Assembly (NCBI GenBank): GCA_001687465.1 | Contig: LVLI01000138.1 | Coordinates: 1-64,000, forward strand | Reading direction: 5' to 3' | DNA: 64,000 nt | Source: Halocafeteria seosinensis | Taxonomy: Eukaryota > Sar > Bigyra > Bicosoecida | Shown: positions 51,963 through 63,878 of the stretch, piece after piece | Position numbering within the stretch: the first letter of the stretch is position 1 | How the letters are laid out: the number at the start of each line of letters is the position of its first letter | Translations under genes and position numbers: made by a program | Notes under the pieces: model-generated | What the model saw: the letters and a program-made list of their open reading frames with translations, nothing else | Told to the model about the DNA's origin: nothing | Databases searched by the model: none

Positions 51963-53630
51963 ATGAAATGCTATATGTGTATGCTGTCCGTGCTGCTGCT
52001 CGGAGTTCCACAGGTGCTCGCAGAAAAAGATGCCGTCGTCGTCGACGATTTCCAGGATGGTGACCTCTCAATGAATATGAAGGAGATACGGATGTCTTGG
52101 CTGTCAATACGGACTGGAGTTCAAAAGGTGCGAGTTCGCTATATACATGCAGTAAGGACTCAGATGGAGACAAGATAAACTATTCGAGTTAAATACCATG
52201 TGCATGAAAACAACGCTGACGACGCGTGTGATCCCGATATTCGCTTTTGTTTTGGCGGGTTGGGCAAAGATAACACGTACTGTGTAAGGCACTAGGTGTA
52301 CGAGGACACCGGTGCTGCCAACTCGGTCGGCTTGTATTTGCTGAAATACGAGGATGGGAAGGAAGAAACTCACGTCGAGATAAACACAGGTCCTGCCGGT
52401 AGACAAGTGTATTCGCCTGAAATAGAGTACCGCGATCCAACAATTACGGTACACGGGTGCTTCGAAGAGGAGATGCTGCCGATGTTGATACGTAATACAG
52501 TGACCAAGGAATCGGATTTATTTACTTTGGGGACTGTTCAGATGGGTTTGTGTAAGTGAGTATAGACTATGCGCATATCGTTCCACAGAAGTGTGACCCT
52601 GGGAGCAAGTCAAACGACCATGGGACAGATTGCTCTGGCTGTCCATCGTACCAATACGCTGGGGAGTCCATTCGGAATGCAAACCCTGCGATGATGGTTC
52701 TGCTCCAAATGAGGTGCAAAGTGATTACAAGCTGTGCAAGGATCATGAGCGCAGGATGCAACATGCAATACCTGAGACGATGGTTCTGTTCCTAACGATG
52801 CTCAAAGTGATTGCAAGTCGTGCGAAGATCATGAGTACTCTGGTGAGCAATATGCAACGCGCAAAATCTGCGACGATGGTTCTAATAACGCGCAAAGTGA
52901 TTACAAGCCGTGCGGAGTATCAGAGATCATAAGTACTCCGGTTGAACTCGATGCTCTATGCCGATCTTGTGGTTTGAGGTATTCCTAACGGGAACCAGAA
53001 TTTGCGCATCAGCTGCAAATCGTATGAATACTCTGGGTTAGGGTTAGATGTACGTATGCACAGCCTGTGGTGCAAGGAGTATTCCAAATGGGAATCATAG
53101 CTTGCGTATTAGCTGCCGCTCGTATGAATACCCGGTCGTAAATAATGTTCTCAGGAATGTTCGGCCTTCAGTGACGATAACTGCCGTCCGTGTGGACCTG
53201 GCAACATTCCTCAGGTTAATCAAAGCGAGTGCATATCATGGGCTCCTCACGAGCACTCTGGGTATAATGGTATGTCACTCATGTCGGGTTGGCCGCATCC
53301 CCCAGAAAAGTCAGAGCGCCTGTTTGAATTGTGACCCGAGTACTCTGGTGCTAATGACGATAAATGCTGGCCATGTGGAGCAGGTAGCATTCTTCTCTAT
53401 GACCAGAGTGGTTGCAAACCGTGTCCCTCGACCAGTGTGCTACAGGCAATGACACTTCTTGTATATCATGCGGTATTTTCAACAGCTGACTTAGTCCAAG
53501 AGTCAATGCTGAAGTTCTTTGTCCGTCCTCTATATTGGAATTCTGCTACGTCTGCGATTCATCAGGTTTGCCCGGAATCCAGTCGGGAAGGCAGGAGAAT
53601 TGATCAAGAACTTGAGAATCAAAACTGAGA
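51963..53630 (+). pseudogene. Dead paralogue of the jelly-roll/Cys-rich receptor
   Basis: Starts with a good signal peptide (MKCYMCMLSVLLLGVPQVLA) and DAVVVDDFQDGDLS, the same opening as the gene at 43509. It is then broken by several frameshifts and stops. Recognisable pieces follow in order: N-T-Y-C-V-R-H near 52275, PEIEYRDPTITV near 52430, VSIDYAHIVPQKC near 52555, then Cys-rich units with changing frames from 52620 to about 53440. No membrane span or tail was found. The plus-strand open frames here are each under 140 codons. Confidence 0.85.
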
Positions 53631-53840
53631 ACAAAGTCAAATTCAAACTACCTTCTTTAGCTAGCTTCGAAAACAGTAACTATAGATAAGTGCTACCGTT
53701 GCAAGTTGCATTCTCCAGCAGTTCTGCTTAGCTTCTTGATTCCTGCTGCGCCGTGCCCCGATGGGGCACCCCACCGCCCCCATCCAGTTCGATCCCTTCC
53801 ACAGGATTGTTGAGGCTGTTTCCGCTACACATGTGCCATC

Positions 53841-54740
53841 ATGATGGACAAAACTCATGAATACCAAGGTGAAATGGTAGAGGATGAAGATGAGCAACTT
53901 TCAGGCAAGCAACTCCGGCAGGAAATCGAGGACTTGAAGGAAATGTGCCGCCCCGAATCCGTGAATTCAAATGGCTCCGAGGGCTTCAGGGACGATTTTC
54001 GCCCCAATACAGACACTCCAGTTGATGATCAAGACCTATGGATGGAAGATATAACCATGATTGAGTCTATCAAACAGCTGGCGGATGAATATGAAGAGGA
54101 ACAAGAGAAGGGAATGGAAAAGACCGAACTTCAACCAGGCAGGAAGCCATTTGAATTTGTGGGATCCAACCAATCCCCCGTATATCATGCTGATAACGAA
54201 GTTAAGGGCGATATCGATGCACATGTCGCGTCGGCAAGTCCCTCGAGCACTACTAGTGCTCAAAGCAGCTTCCGGCACGAAACCAGCACTTCGGGTGCAT
54301 CAAAGATCTCCACAATTCCCGCTGGGAATGGCGGTTATGTGCGCGATAGTGATAGTGATGATGGCGAAATATGTCTGATTAGTGCATCACCATCCCGTAT
54401 TGAGAGGAGTGTCAATGCTGCAAGGGACGACGTGACAGGAGACGAGAATACAGATGATAGGGGCGAAGTCTCGATGAACTCCCGACCAAATGCAGCAGAA
54501 AACGGAGGACCTAAAAGCACTAGGAAAGTTGACTTTATTTCCCTCTCTCAGTGCTCAGATGGTGCGGAAACAAGTCCTCACGTAGAGGACGCAAATACGC
54601 ATAATCGAGAATCTGAGTTGTGGCATCGGAGGGAGCCCATGAAGGAGCTCAAACGTAACTATCGCAATTCTCGCACTACTCCTTTGAAGAGGATGTCTCG
54701 CAATCGTCGCATAGATGACATGTTCCGAGGTAAAAATTGA
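53841..54740 (+). CDS. Acidic, low-complexity protein of unknown function
   Basis: An open frame of 299 aa from an ATG at 53841 (a second ATG follows at once). Very rich in Asp, Glu, Ser and Asn. Residues about 25-95 are acidic and helical (E-D-E-D-E-Q-L, then Q-L-A-D-E-Y-E-E-E-Q-E-K). The middle is Ser-rich with casein-kinase-like acidic serine clusters (S-D-S-D-D-G). The last 40 residues are basic (K-E-L-K-R-N-Y-R through R-M-S-R-N-R-R). No signal peptide or membrane span. The charge pattern suits a nuclear protein, but I do not recognise a family. Confidence 0.55.
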   Translation: MMDKTHEYQGEMVEDEDEQLSGKQLRQEIEDLKEMCRPESVNSNGSEGFRDDFRPNTDTPVDDQDLWMEDITMIESIKQLADEYEEEQEKGMEKTELQPGRKPFEFVGSNQSPVYHADNEVKGDIDAHVASASPSSTTSAQSSFRHETSTSGASKISTIPAGNGGYVRDSDSDDGEICLISASPSRIERSVNAARDDVTGDENTDDRGEVSMNSRPNAAENGGPKSTRKVDFISLSQCSDGAETSPHVEDANTHNRESELWHRREPMKELKRNYRNSRTTPLKRMSRNRRIDDMFRGKN

Positions 54741-55639
54741 ACGCTCGTATTATCATTGCGCGGCTAACCTTGAGTAAAACAGTGATTTCCGCGGAATCGT
54801 CTGATCTGTTAACTGAGGGTGCTCTAGAGGGTCTCATGCTTACGATAGCGACGTTCTTCAGGCAAATCGGTCAGATTCCGGATTGTGGATGTATTGCCAT
54901 GTGTCCGTCGCGATGGAAGTGTTACTCCATGGGAACAGTATGTACTCCAACGGGCAATAACAGGAAGTTAGGGGTCTGAAGAGATGTGGCGAGTGGTGGG
55001 CCTCTAATTCCTCTTTCTGAGGCCTCTTTCGTAAATGGTGTTAATACCCATAAGACTAATTTGGTTCGTATGGGAGACTGATGCGCTTGTGTCATTCCTT
55101 TGAAGGCTTTTGGATGTAGATGGACTCTCCTGGTGATTGTTGGTACAATCCGGTTAGCAAGCGAGGCACTCATCACTCATGGGGGCCGTTTTTCGTACAC
55201 TCCAAGCTCGACGTTTGTAGGTTTAACACATTGTTTATCACTGAAATTTTGATACGGCACTCGGGGAGGAATTGAGAGCCCTGGACCAATGCGGCTTCCC
55301 GGGACTAAAATACTGTACCAGCTGGCTTTGCAGCAGGAGGATGTAACATCTCCAAGGCACTACGACGGGCTGCAGGTGTTTTAGACCGTGGGGAGAGCTA
55401 TAAACAGTCCTCTCTTGGCCTCCTTATGGAAGATGAAGTTCTGAAGGTATCCAGTTTGCTAAAACTTGTTTGCATCATTATACGAAGCACCGGAATCAAG
55501 GACTTCTGAGTACAATGTTGAGCAGAGTGCATACCGAAGCGGATGAATCGAGAGTTCCATGTATGCCAAACGAACAGGCCCCAAGAATTCTGTGTTTTCC
55601 TTCCTTTTGTTTCTTTGACTATCAGTTGCTGACACATCG
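54741..55639. other. Intergenic
   Basis: No gene recognised. A few short open frames on both strands have no recognisable content. Confidence 0.4.
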
Positions 55640-56308
55640 CTACTGCTGTGGGTGCGTTGCGACGAAAATGCGTCTAAGTGATTTCAGAACCTGCAGCGCA
55701 CGATGGTACTTTCACGCAAACCCAAAATACACCTAGTTCCAGTTGTCCGTTTACCTGATCTGCTGTGTAGTAAAAATATCGATAATGGGGGCTTCCTTCT
55801 TCATTTTGTATCTTCGGTAACAGTCTCTTGGGCTTCTTGGCGAATAGGATTCTTGGCACGTACCCACCGTCCTGCATGATCGACAACAATTGACTAGTGA
55901 TGAGATCCCGAACGGCAGTGTAGTAGAGTTCCAACATACGGGCATAAATCTCTTTGACTGAGCCATCTCCTGGTCGTCCAATTTTATTAAAATCAGCTGC
56001 TCTTGAGCTAGCCTCTTGAAGTCGTCTGATTTTTCGAGTGATTCCTCCAGTGTCCGACATATTTCTGCAAGAGAAACTTCAGATCACACGTAGCATGGAA
56101 CGCGTTAGCTAATTCACGCACCACACCAGTCCGCGGAAATGAAGTACATTATATGCCTCTTTTGCTCACTTGCTGCTTGTTCTCCCCTCTGCCTATCTGT
56201 GTACCAATTCAATTCAGTCGCATTTTCTGCCGCAGCGAGTGATGCGTTGAACATCGACCATAATGCGAGAATCAGAGCTCCTTTCCGGAGAAAATCCATT
56301 CCATGCAT
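55640..56308 (-). CDS. TXNDC12/AGR-type ER thioredoxin-like protein
   Basis: Four exons: 56308-56122, 56064-55940, 55871-55755 and 55690-55640. Introns are 57, 68 and 64 bp and the product is 159 aa. An N-terminal signal peptide (about 1-24) is followed by the thioredoxin fold of the ERp18/TXNDC12 family. An L-N-W-Y-T-D-R opening strand is followed by Y-F-I-S-A-D-W and a CxxC site that reads C-E-I-C (Cys62, Cys65) across the first splice. The family hallmark DGGYVPRILF and a Y-R-Y-F-Y-Y-T-A-D-Q-V end come after the second junction. Such proteins act as small disulfide oxidoreductases in the ER. The classical member has C-G-A-C, so the variant dipeptide may alter redox potential. No clear C-terminal retention signal: the protein ends H-P-Q-Q. 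Confidence 0.9.
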
Positions 56309-56641
56309 AACCAATCAAGCGACAACGGGATAATACATCTTCTTCCACTTCCACAATGTTCCGGCCAAACCCTCCGCTGTGTGATGCGTTGCCCCGACTT
56401 TGTCGTTTTTGGATTCCTCGGTTGAAGTTGATACGCAGCAATCTTTTCTTTGTGAAGTTCAACAAGCATTAATCATTTCTTTCAGCGTCCCCAACTTCAA
56501 CTTGGAGTGACACATGGGAGGTGTATGTGGCTCAATGCACGGGATCCTGACGGTATTAGGTAGTGTTTGAGTATCGCCAGGGTGTGGGAGTGAAGGTACG
56601 TACGTCAGAACCGGAAAAGCGAGACGGAAGGTTAGGAAACC
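56309..56641. promoter_or_regulatory. Divergent promoter region
   Basis: This is the 333-bp space between the divergent TXNDC12-like and RRP7-like genes. No recognised element. Confidence 0.4.
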
Positions 56642-57876
56642 ATGGGAAAGAAGACGCAAAAGTCGAAAAAAGCGGCTACTGCGGCTCCAGCTTCCACCGC
56701 TTCTAATGCAGTCCGCACACAGTCAGAGCCGGCCAATGCAAGCTCTACCACTTTTCAAAATGTAAATACTACCACTGGTGCAAAATGGGCCTCAAAAAAG
56801 TCGAAAGGAAGACGAAGACCGTCGTCGACGGACTCAACCTCACAAACTGAGGCTCGCCAATATCCTCCGAAAGCGTTTACCAAGCTGTTACACGCTCCTA
56901 TAGTACTGACAAGTCAAAAGCGCATCGTCCATACTTTCTTGAAAGCGTCAACCGAGGATAAAGACGGTCGGACCTTGATTGCGCATTGGTTAGAGTTCAA
57001 ATTCCCAGAAGCTGCGGCAGCAAAATCGAGTCGATCCTTCGCTCCACTGTCAGATGATGATTTAAGCGAGTTATTCAAGCCCGCTGGAAGCGTTACCTCC
57101 ATTAGACGTCTGGGAAATGACGACAAACAAACTGGAGACGAGTTGGGCAATAAAGATAGCCCCGAAGATATGAAATACGCTTCGGCTTTGTTACAGTTTA
57201 CATCTCAGAAAGAACTATCCAGAGCTCTACGACTACGATGCCGAAATGGAGTCTTTGAGAGCCTAGGCTTGGAACCTCGTGGATATAACAGTACGCTTTT
57301 TATCTTATGTGCTTGTGCAATCTTTCTTTTGTGATACATCGCATCTATTCTTTGTTGGTACAGAATGGGTAGCTGATTATTGGGCGAGCCGACCTGATCC
57401 AGATACACTACAAGCTGAAGTGGACGAATACATGAAAACGTTTGAAATAAAAGAAAAAGAAGTATGTTAATAGTATTCGATCTGTGTTAATTGCAGGTAT
57501 GAGTGTCTCATTTGCGTTGAATGTCTTATCAACAGAGTGAGGAAGAAAAGAAGAGGATGGCGCAGCAGCCTGACGAAGAAGGTTTCGTCACAGTGACCAG
57601 CAAAAAAAGGACACCAACAGTTGCTGATGAACAGAGCTCGAATATGAAGCGTAAACGAAAACGCGGCTCGTTGGAGAAACCGAACTTCTATAGATTCCAA
57701 CTACGAGAACAGAAGAAGAGTGGTAAGTCATTCAGTAATACATGGGAATGATACTGAACTGTCTTTATGTTTTCCTGCCTTCATGTTGTTCAGAGCTTGA
57801 CGCCTTGCAAGAGAAATTTGAAGAGGATAAAGCCAAAATTGCTCGAATCAAAGCTGCACGAAAGTTTAAACCGTAG
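56642..57876 (+). CDS. RRP7: Ribosomal RNA-processing protein 7 homologue
   Basis: Four exons: 56642-57290, 57364-57461, 57536-57722 and 57794-57876. Introns are 71-74 bp and the product is 338 aa. The first 75 residues are a basic, Ser/Ala-rich nuclear-type tail. The middle is an RRM-like domain with an insertion, ending L-G-L-E-P-R-G-Y-N-K-W, the last Lys being made by splicing. The C-terminal RRP7 domain is clear: DEEGFVTVTSKKR, then N-F-Y-R-F-Q-L-R-E-Q-K-K-S and the closing KFEEDKAKIARIKAARKFKP. RRP7 works in the nucleolus in early assembly of the small ribosomal subunit (UTP-C/CURI complexes in yeast). Nothing unusual apart from a long N-terminal extension. Confidence 0.93.
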
Positions 57877-58317
57877 TTTATTCAATACCTGATTGATACC
57901 TTCGTCTGCCTTGCTGTATTTGCACCCCTGATTAACGGCTTAAGTTAAAATATGGGGTGGATAGGATTGTGTTGTATTTATGTCTGGAAGAGTATGATAT
58001 GCTTTTCGAGTGGTATGAATGTCATTCTAACGGTGTTCCCGAGACCCCGCTTTCGAGCAGTTGTGGTCGCTGCCGGCGAAATGAATAGGCCGAGAATGTT
58101 TATGAACCATCAGTCATCACTGTGTCAGTGCTTATCTGTGTCAGCGGCACCATCAAGTAAGATTGGCAACTTCTTGTGTAGCTCGACGGGCCAACGGAGG
58201 CGCCCGCAATGGAGTTGCAGTAAGACTGTAACTCTAGGGATTGATAGTTTCAAGTATATCCCTAAAATCCAATACATACAGTATATTCCTTGATTGATTA
58301 TTGTCGTAATCTTTGCC
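57877..58317. other. Intergenic
   Basis: 3' flank of RRP7 and promoter side of the methyltransferase gene; a short open frame (57952-58293) has no recognisable content. Confidence 0.4.
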
Positions 58318-59490
58318 ATGGAAGACGAAGAGTACCAGTACGGCTATGGCGATGGCTATGAGCAGAAGAATGATCAAGACGAAGAAGCAGATAACCCTTA
58401 CGTTTGGGAACCACTTGACGGTATGCCAGTTCCAAGGTTTATGATTAAGCGCCGCATCCAAAACTAAAGCGCCATCCTGATGCGTCTTCAGATATCACTT
58501 TGCACTTGTTGCATAAACTTTTGGTAGAAAACCATAGCACTGAGGACATGAAGGTGTTGTCACATAAGGCAAGGTAAGATGGCCACATACTGGCCAAAAC
58601 CTGTATTGCAAATCAACCCGAATGTTTTGTGCTACTTTCGAGCACAGAACGAGTGAAAAACTTATGCAATCTTCGTTCGTTTATGAAGAGCTGTCGTTTC
58701 ACATTCTGGAGCAAGTCTTCGAGAAAGTGAGTTGGCCTTAATTTAAGGCATCATGAGGCTTTCAGCAATACTCGACTTATTGGCCGTGCTATTACTGCAG
58801 ATGAAAGAGTTTGGAGGATTTGAGAAGCGCGGTGGGACATTTGTCGACTTAGGAAGTGGAACTGGCAAAGTGGTATGTCAACGGCCACTTGCCGTGATTG
58901 CTCGACATTGTAGGTGGAGCATGAAGACTATGTCCGACTAGTGCAGGTGCTTCATGCAGCTATGTTGCACCCATTCAAGAAATGCATTGGATTTGAGTGG
59001 CTGAAGCCTCTGCATAAGGCCGCTGTGGAAATGCAGGAAGTGTAAGAAGCGTTGGCGAAAACTCTTCTCATTGAAAGTGGAGTATCCCCGAATCATGATG
59101 CAGGTTTGATAACAGCATACGTCCGGAGCTACCTGAAGAGTATCAGGGAGTCGAAATTGAGCTACGAAACGGAGACTTCCTGAGTAATCTCAATCAACTT
59201 TCAGGAGATGTGTGGTTCGCATTCAGTACACTCTACGAGGATGAGGTACGAGAATTGACGTGATATCAGACGGGAAGAATTCATCGCATACATGCTAGCA
59301 TGATGCTACCGCCTTTCGTTCACAGACAATGGACCGCATAGCTCGAGCGGGCGAACATTTGGAGGTAGGAGCTTTCATTGTAACTTGTACGCGGCGAGTA
59401 CCCAGCTACATGTTCAAAGTACTGAAAGAGATCGAATTTCAAACGAAGGACTCGAGCTTAACAGTCGTGCTGTCCCAAAAAATATTCTAG
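58318..59490 (+). CDS. DOT1-like SAM-dependent methyltransferase
   Basis: Seven exons: 58318-58420, 58492-58573, 58648-58726, 58801-58872, 58947-59041, 59104-59245 and 59326-59490. Introns are 62-80 bp, the frame is continuous and the product is 245 aa. An acidic Tyr-rich start is followed by helices and the class I SAM-binding motif V-D-L-G-S-G-T-G-K-V (residues 103-112). Then come L-H-P-F-K-K-C-I-G-F-E-W, with the acidic residue that holds the ribose, R-N-G-D-F-L (about 165-170) and a beta strand G-A-F-I-V-T-C-T. This order matches the DOT1 fold (histone H3 Lys79 methyltransferases), but the protein lacks the long extensions of yeast or animal DOT1. Histone methylation is plausible. Another protein substrate is possible. 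Confidence 0.8.
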
Positions 59491-59603
59491 ATTATCCGTG
59501 CATCAACATGATGCGAAGTATGGCAGCCACTAGAGCAGCCGAGAGCACAAGACAGTGGATTAAGCCTGTCTATTAAGCTGTGACACTGGATCTATCAACA
59601 TGC

Positions 59604-60318
59604 TTAGAGGCTAAGATCAATTTCAAAGCAAACAATTTCTTTCCCATCTTGGTCTTTGTAGGTGATAGAAGACTTAAGATCACCATGAGGAAGGTCGCTT
59701 GGTACAGTTTGTTTTACTTTGCTATCAACTTGGCCGCTAAGGGGGCAAGGAGTCGGGCCATTTTTGAGATCTTTGCAGAGATCATCAGTCTGGTCAACAA
59801 CCGGGAATCCGTTCAGTTTAGCTTCGTAGACGGCTTTGCCACCCTCGACTTTGTGGTCTCCCAAGTCGTAGGACACGTGAAGTGTGTAATCGTCACCAGG
59901 CTTAGGGTTCGATGGACTCAGTGAAACTTGTACATCTTTGGCAATAGCCTGCAGAAAGAAGTTATTTCCGCATACCTACGCAATATGGTAGTGAAACTGC
60001 GCTTTGCACTTACATTGTCCGAAGTGCAACTGGAAGCTCCGGTTAACTGATGCATGCGAACTTGGCTAGTCATGTGTTGACCCGCCGAGCGGACCGCATC
60101 GAATGTGTTTTTCGTCAAAGGATTATGGTTCGCCGACGCAATCTGCACGGAAAGTATATGAAACAGTGTAATACAACGCGGTTGAACACCCCAGGACCCT
60201 CCGCAATGTAAGAGTGACAAAAACGCTACGAAGGGGCGTGCGAGGGGGTGTGGGGAATCTTCGCGCCACTTACCTGCGCGGCCGCCAGAACAGCCAGGAA
60301 TCCGGTTAAGAGCTTCAT
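59604..60318 (-). CDS. ML-domain (NPC2-like) secreted lipid-binding protein, copy 1
   Basis: Three exons: 60318-60274, 60142-60014 and 59948-59604. Introns are 131 and 65 bp and the product is 172 aa. The first exon is just a signal peptide (MKLLTGFLAVLAAAQ). Exon 2 gives a variable pro-like segment ending at Cys. Exon 3 is the ML/E1-DerP2 domain: S-P-S-N-P-K-P-G-D-D-Y-T-L, G-F-P-V-V, D-D-L-C-K-D-L and T-P-C-P-L-S-G, ending in I-V-C-F-E-I-D-L. The cysteines expected for the fold's disulfides are present. ML proteins bind sterols or phospholipids in the secretory or lysosomal lumen. Same exon layout as the next gene, so a tandem duplicate. Its 3' end faces that of the methyltransferase gene 113 bp away. 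Confidence 0.9.
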
Positions 60319-60835
60319 TTTTCTCCGTTGCGCCAAGGTGGAAATCAACGCTACTACACACACGCAGTGCAAAGATCCTCTTTTCTTTCTGTTCCTGAAA
60401 CTTTACGTTGTCAACTCATGCAATGCCGCAATTACGATGCAAGGTGTGGAACAACAGCTCGGCTGACTACTTGAGTCACAGGTCGCACGATGTTCGAAGA
60501 AGAACTGAAGAGCCGGGAAATACTGGCCACATGAACAAAAGCTGGTTATCACATGCCGAGACCTCAGGATCCTCTGTGGTTATGCCCTTACAATGAACAT
60601 GACGGTATTTTTTTGTGGATTGGCTGTTAATCTGATAAGAGTGGGCAATAGATCATGGGTTGCTACTCGGTAGTCAATTATTAGTGTCTTTGTCATATAT
60701 GTACTCTTTTGTAAAAGTATATGATCCATCAAGATCCATACAATCGCAGCAGTACAGACATTGCAAAGCTTGTAACAAAACTAGAGAGCTAAAATAGAGT
60801 ATGGGCATATACTGCGTTCAGTTGCACCAGTTAAT
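60319..60835. other. Intergenic between the ML genes
   Basis: Promoter side of copy 1 and 3' flank of copy 2; nothing else recognised. Confidence 0.5.
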
Positions 60836-61678
60836 TTACAACTTAAGATCCACCTCAATACAGACGACTTCGTTTCCGCTTTGGTCAATGTACGTGATCG
60901 TGGAGTGCAAATTTCCATGGGGCAAGTCATCGGGAACGACATCGGTGGTGGTGCTGGAGACATGTCCAGTCAGAGGGCATGGGGTCTTTCCGTCTTTGAG
61001 ATCCTCACACAAGTCATCGCTTTGGTTGACCACAGGGAATCCACCAAGAGTAGCATAGTATTTGGCTTTGCCTCCATCGACGACAGTATCTCCCAAATCA
61101 TACGACACAGTCAAGCTGTAGGATTCTCCGGGGCCCGGGTTGGAGGGGCTCATGGACACCTCAACGTTGGTGGCGATCACCTGTCGAAATAGGGATTCTC
61201 AGCAATGTAATGCAGCTACAAAACTTGTCAAATAGATGAAATATCACCTACTTTGCTCTCATCGCAGGGTTTGGCGCCTGGTTGAAACTTGCCAACACGA
61301 AGGCTCTGGGCGCTTTGCACAGAGTTCGCCGTCAGCATGCTCAAAGCCTTGCGGTTCACAGGGGAGTGGCTAGCAGTAGCAGCCTGTAGTTCATTGTACA
61401 ATAGAAGAAAAAAACAGCAATTGTTCGTGGGCGCGGGACAAAAATACGACAAAAAAGGTCCGAAGGGAGAAAATAGGGGAAGAGGGGGCAATATGCGGGG
61501 TCGGGACGGAACCAACGCTTCAGTTTGGCCAGATTCTCTTATTCACCACCAACGTACACACCTATTCGCAGAGAGAGACAGAGAGGAAGAAAAAACAGAT
61601 ACACACACTCTATGGAGATATATACATACGCACCTGTACCAAAAAGAGACAGGCTACGAGTCCGGTAATAAGCTTCAT
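60836..61678 (-). CDS. ML-domain (NPC2-like) secreted lipid-binding protein, copy 2
   Basis: Three exons: 61678-61634, 61383-61252 and 61180-60836. Introns are 250 and 71 bp and the product is 173 aa. The first exon is again only a signal peptide (MKLITGLVACLFLVQ). Exon 3 is the same length as in copy 1 (115 codons with stop) and aligns without gaps: S-P-S-N-P-G-P-G-E-S-Y, S-Y-D-L-G-D, G-F-P-V-V-N-Q-S-D-D-L-C-E-D-L, T-P-C-P-L and V-V-C-I-E-V-D-L. The exon 2 segment differs most between copies. It is expected to bind a lipid in the secretory or lysosomal lumen. The 250-bp first intron is the longest in the window and holds a purine-rich and GA-rich stretch. Confidence 0.9.
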
Positions 61679-61981
61679 TTTCTCGGTTTACTTGGAGGGA
61701 GCGAAAACAGCGTATGACAGATACGTCACTGAATTATGTGTCTATAATTCTCTTCAAACGTCTCTAAAGCAACAAACAATGCCATCTGATTGCGATAATA
61801 ATTGAAAAGTTTGAAAACCCACCGACTTCAACTTGCGAGGTGCCCCAGGTTGAAGTTCTCACGGGTTGGAATCCAATCATACATGGTGTACGAAACTAGA
61901 CATATTATGACTGGAAAAGGTCAGAACGTGTGTGTATTGTCATGAGAAAATTAGAGAAAGGAAATGCCCTGAGTTGAAGCA
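61679..61981. other. Intergenic
   Basis: 303 bp between ML copy 2 and the mutase; contains gaggtgccccaggttgaagt-like sequence but no recognised element. Confidence 0.4.
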
Positions 61982-63878
61982 CTAAAGACCTAAGGATTCG
62001 ATCTCGGATTTCAACGTGTCCGCGAGTTTCTGAGCACCTTCCTGATCCTTCGCTTCGGCATAGATGCGAACCACGTTTTCGGTACCACTGGGACGAACGA
62101 ATGCTCTTCCTTCAACAGTGTCTTTGACGAGTTCATCAATTTTAGCCTGAAGCTTTTCTGGCTTAACCAACCGAGTTTCGTCGCCCGTGGTCACATACTG
62201 GGTACGGTCTTGAACTGCCACCTTAGTTTGCACGCTGGGCAACTCAGTATACTCAGCCAGCCAGTCTTCAAGTCCCCAGTTCCGGTGAGTCAAGATGGTA
62301 AGAACCATGAGCATATCCGACAAAGCATCCCCTACGCACTGGTTGATAAGCTGCATGAAAGATAGCAGGCTCTTGGCAGCTTCTTGTACTGCGGGGTCCT
62401 CGCTGGTTGCTTTCTCGCGGATCAGCTGGGCTGCGGTATCATTGAAGAGCACAGTTCCATGCCCATTGGCTTCGAAATAGATTCCAATGTCAAAATCGAG
62501 TGCTTTATGATGCAAGTGCTTTACACCGGTTGGAGTTACCGCTACTGGAGTCTTGGCCTTCTCGTTGAGGTAGACGGTGGACTTCCCGTTGGCATACGCA
62601 GTTTGAACAACTCCAACTCGCAGTGCACCGGATTTGGAAGCCTCTTCGGCTCCAATGAGTTGAATTCGGCATTGACGGAGCAAATCGGAAAAATGCACTG
62701 CGCAAAGAGTGGCAATTCGGTCTCCATCCAAGAGATGCCAATCCTTCTTCTCATCATAGAAATGAAACACAATTCGGTCCGCATCTCCATCGAATGAACA
62801 CCACCATGTCCCTTTATGTTCTGCAACAAAAATAAGAAGGCGTTAACAAAAAAGTTAGTGAAGTAAGATTTGCATAAGGTGAATGGACAAAGAAAACAAG
62901 AAAGATCGTGACATACCGTCCGCATCTACACCCTTGGGAGGCTTGGAGTTCTTCTGGACAAATTCTGCCCCACAGCCTTCATTCAAATTGCCAGGATTCT
63001 TTTGATCAATAGGATTGTGCACTTCCAGATTGAAAGGTGGAGCATCGTAGATCTGTCTCAAGCGGGCTACCATAGGAAGCACAGCATTGGCTCCAACTCC
63101 ATGAGCACAATCCACATGGATGGTTTTCTGAGAAGATTCAGAGGGCAAGAGCTGTTTTACAGCATCGGCCAACATCGCCGTGTATCCACTGACAGATGCT
63201 CTATCCAGCCAAGTCTTTCTCTCGTCCGCACGCAAGCTGCCAGAACGAGACAAGTTCATGGATCGAACAACATGGTGTAATTGGGGCGTCGTCACCGTCC
63301 CCAGATCAATGACATTCACTTTGAGAGCCTCCAAAATGTCTTTGATGAGCTTCTTAAGATGAGGAGTACTCTCTCGCGTGTCACCTCCAACAACAACGCT
63401 GGCCTTGGCAAAGCAGCCGGGGCGTATCCAAATCCGTTCCGCGTCTTCGATTTCTCGGAGAGCTTGGATCGTCTCCTCCACCGTCGGCACATTGGCCACC
63501 TTGGTAGCATACTGCACAACACACATTCCCCCTTTCAATTATAATAGAGTATGGAATGCAAGTGCATGGGTAGCCTACTTTCTCCCAGGATTGCTCCAGC
63601 ATGCTTCCATGGACATCGACCATTTTCAAGCCATTATCTTGCGATGGGTTGTGGGAGGCCGTGATCATGATGCCCACAGCTTGGGACATCTGTTGCAATG
63701 ATCGGAGACTGCCTACGATAGCCATTCGAGCCGCTGCGGCGTCGAGATCCTCGGCAATCGTTCGAAAACCAGCTGTTCCGTAGGGGAGGCGCTTCCCGGA
63801 CGCTGGGATAGGATACTCCTCCAGGATGCGCTTGCACGCATCATTAATTTCACCGTCGATATGTGATTGTTCTGCCAT
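61982..63878 (-). CDS. PGM3: Phosphoacetylglucosamine mutase
   Basis: Three exons: 63878-63579, 63511-62917 and 62820-61982. Introns are 67 and 96 bp and the product is 577 aa. It converts GlcNAc-6-phosphate to GlcNAc-1-phosphate in UDP-GlcNAc synthesis, which feeds N-glycans, GPI anchors and any chitin. All family sites are visible: Y-G-T-A-G-F-R (about 33), the phosphoserine loop T-A-S-H-N-P with Ser75, T-T-P-Q-L-H, the metal loop F-D-G-D-A-D-R (about 308-314), the sugar-binding E-A-N-G-H-G-T (about 415) and the phosphate-binding R-P-S-G-T-E (about 543). The ATG at 63878 is the first after an in-frame stop. A separate 25-codon open frame with its own ATG (63998-63921) lies just upstream and might be a uORF. 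The gene is complete. Confidence 0.95.
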
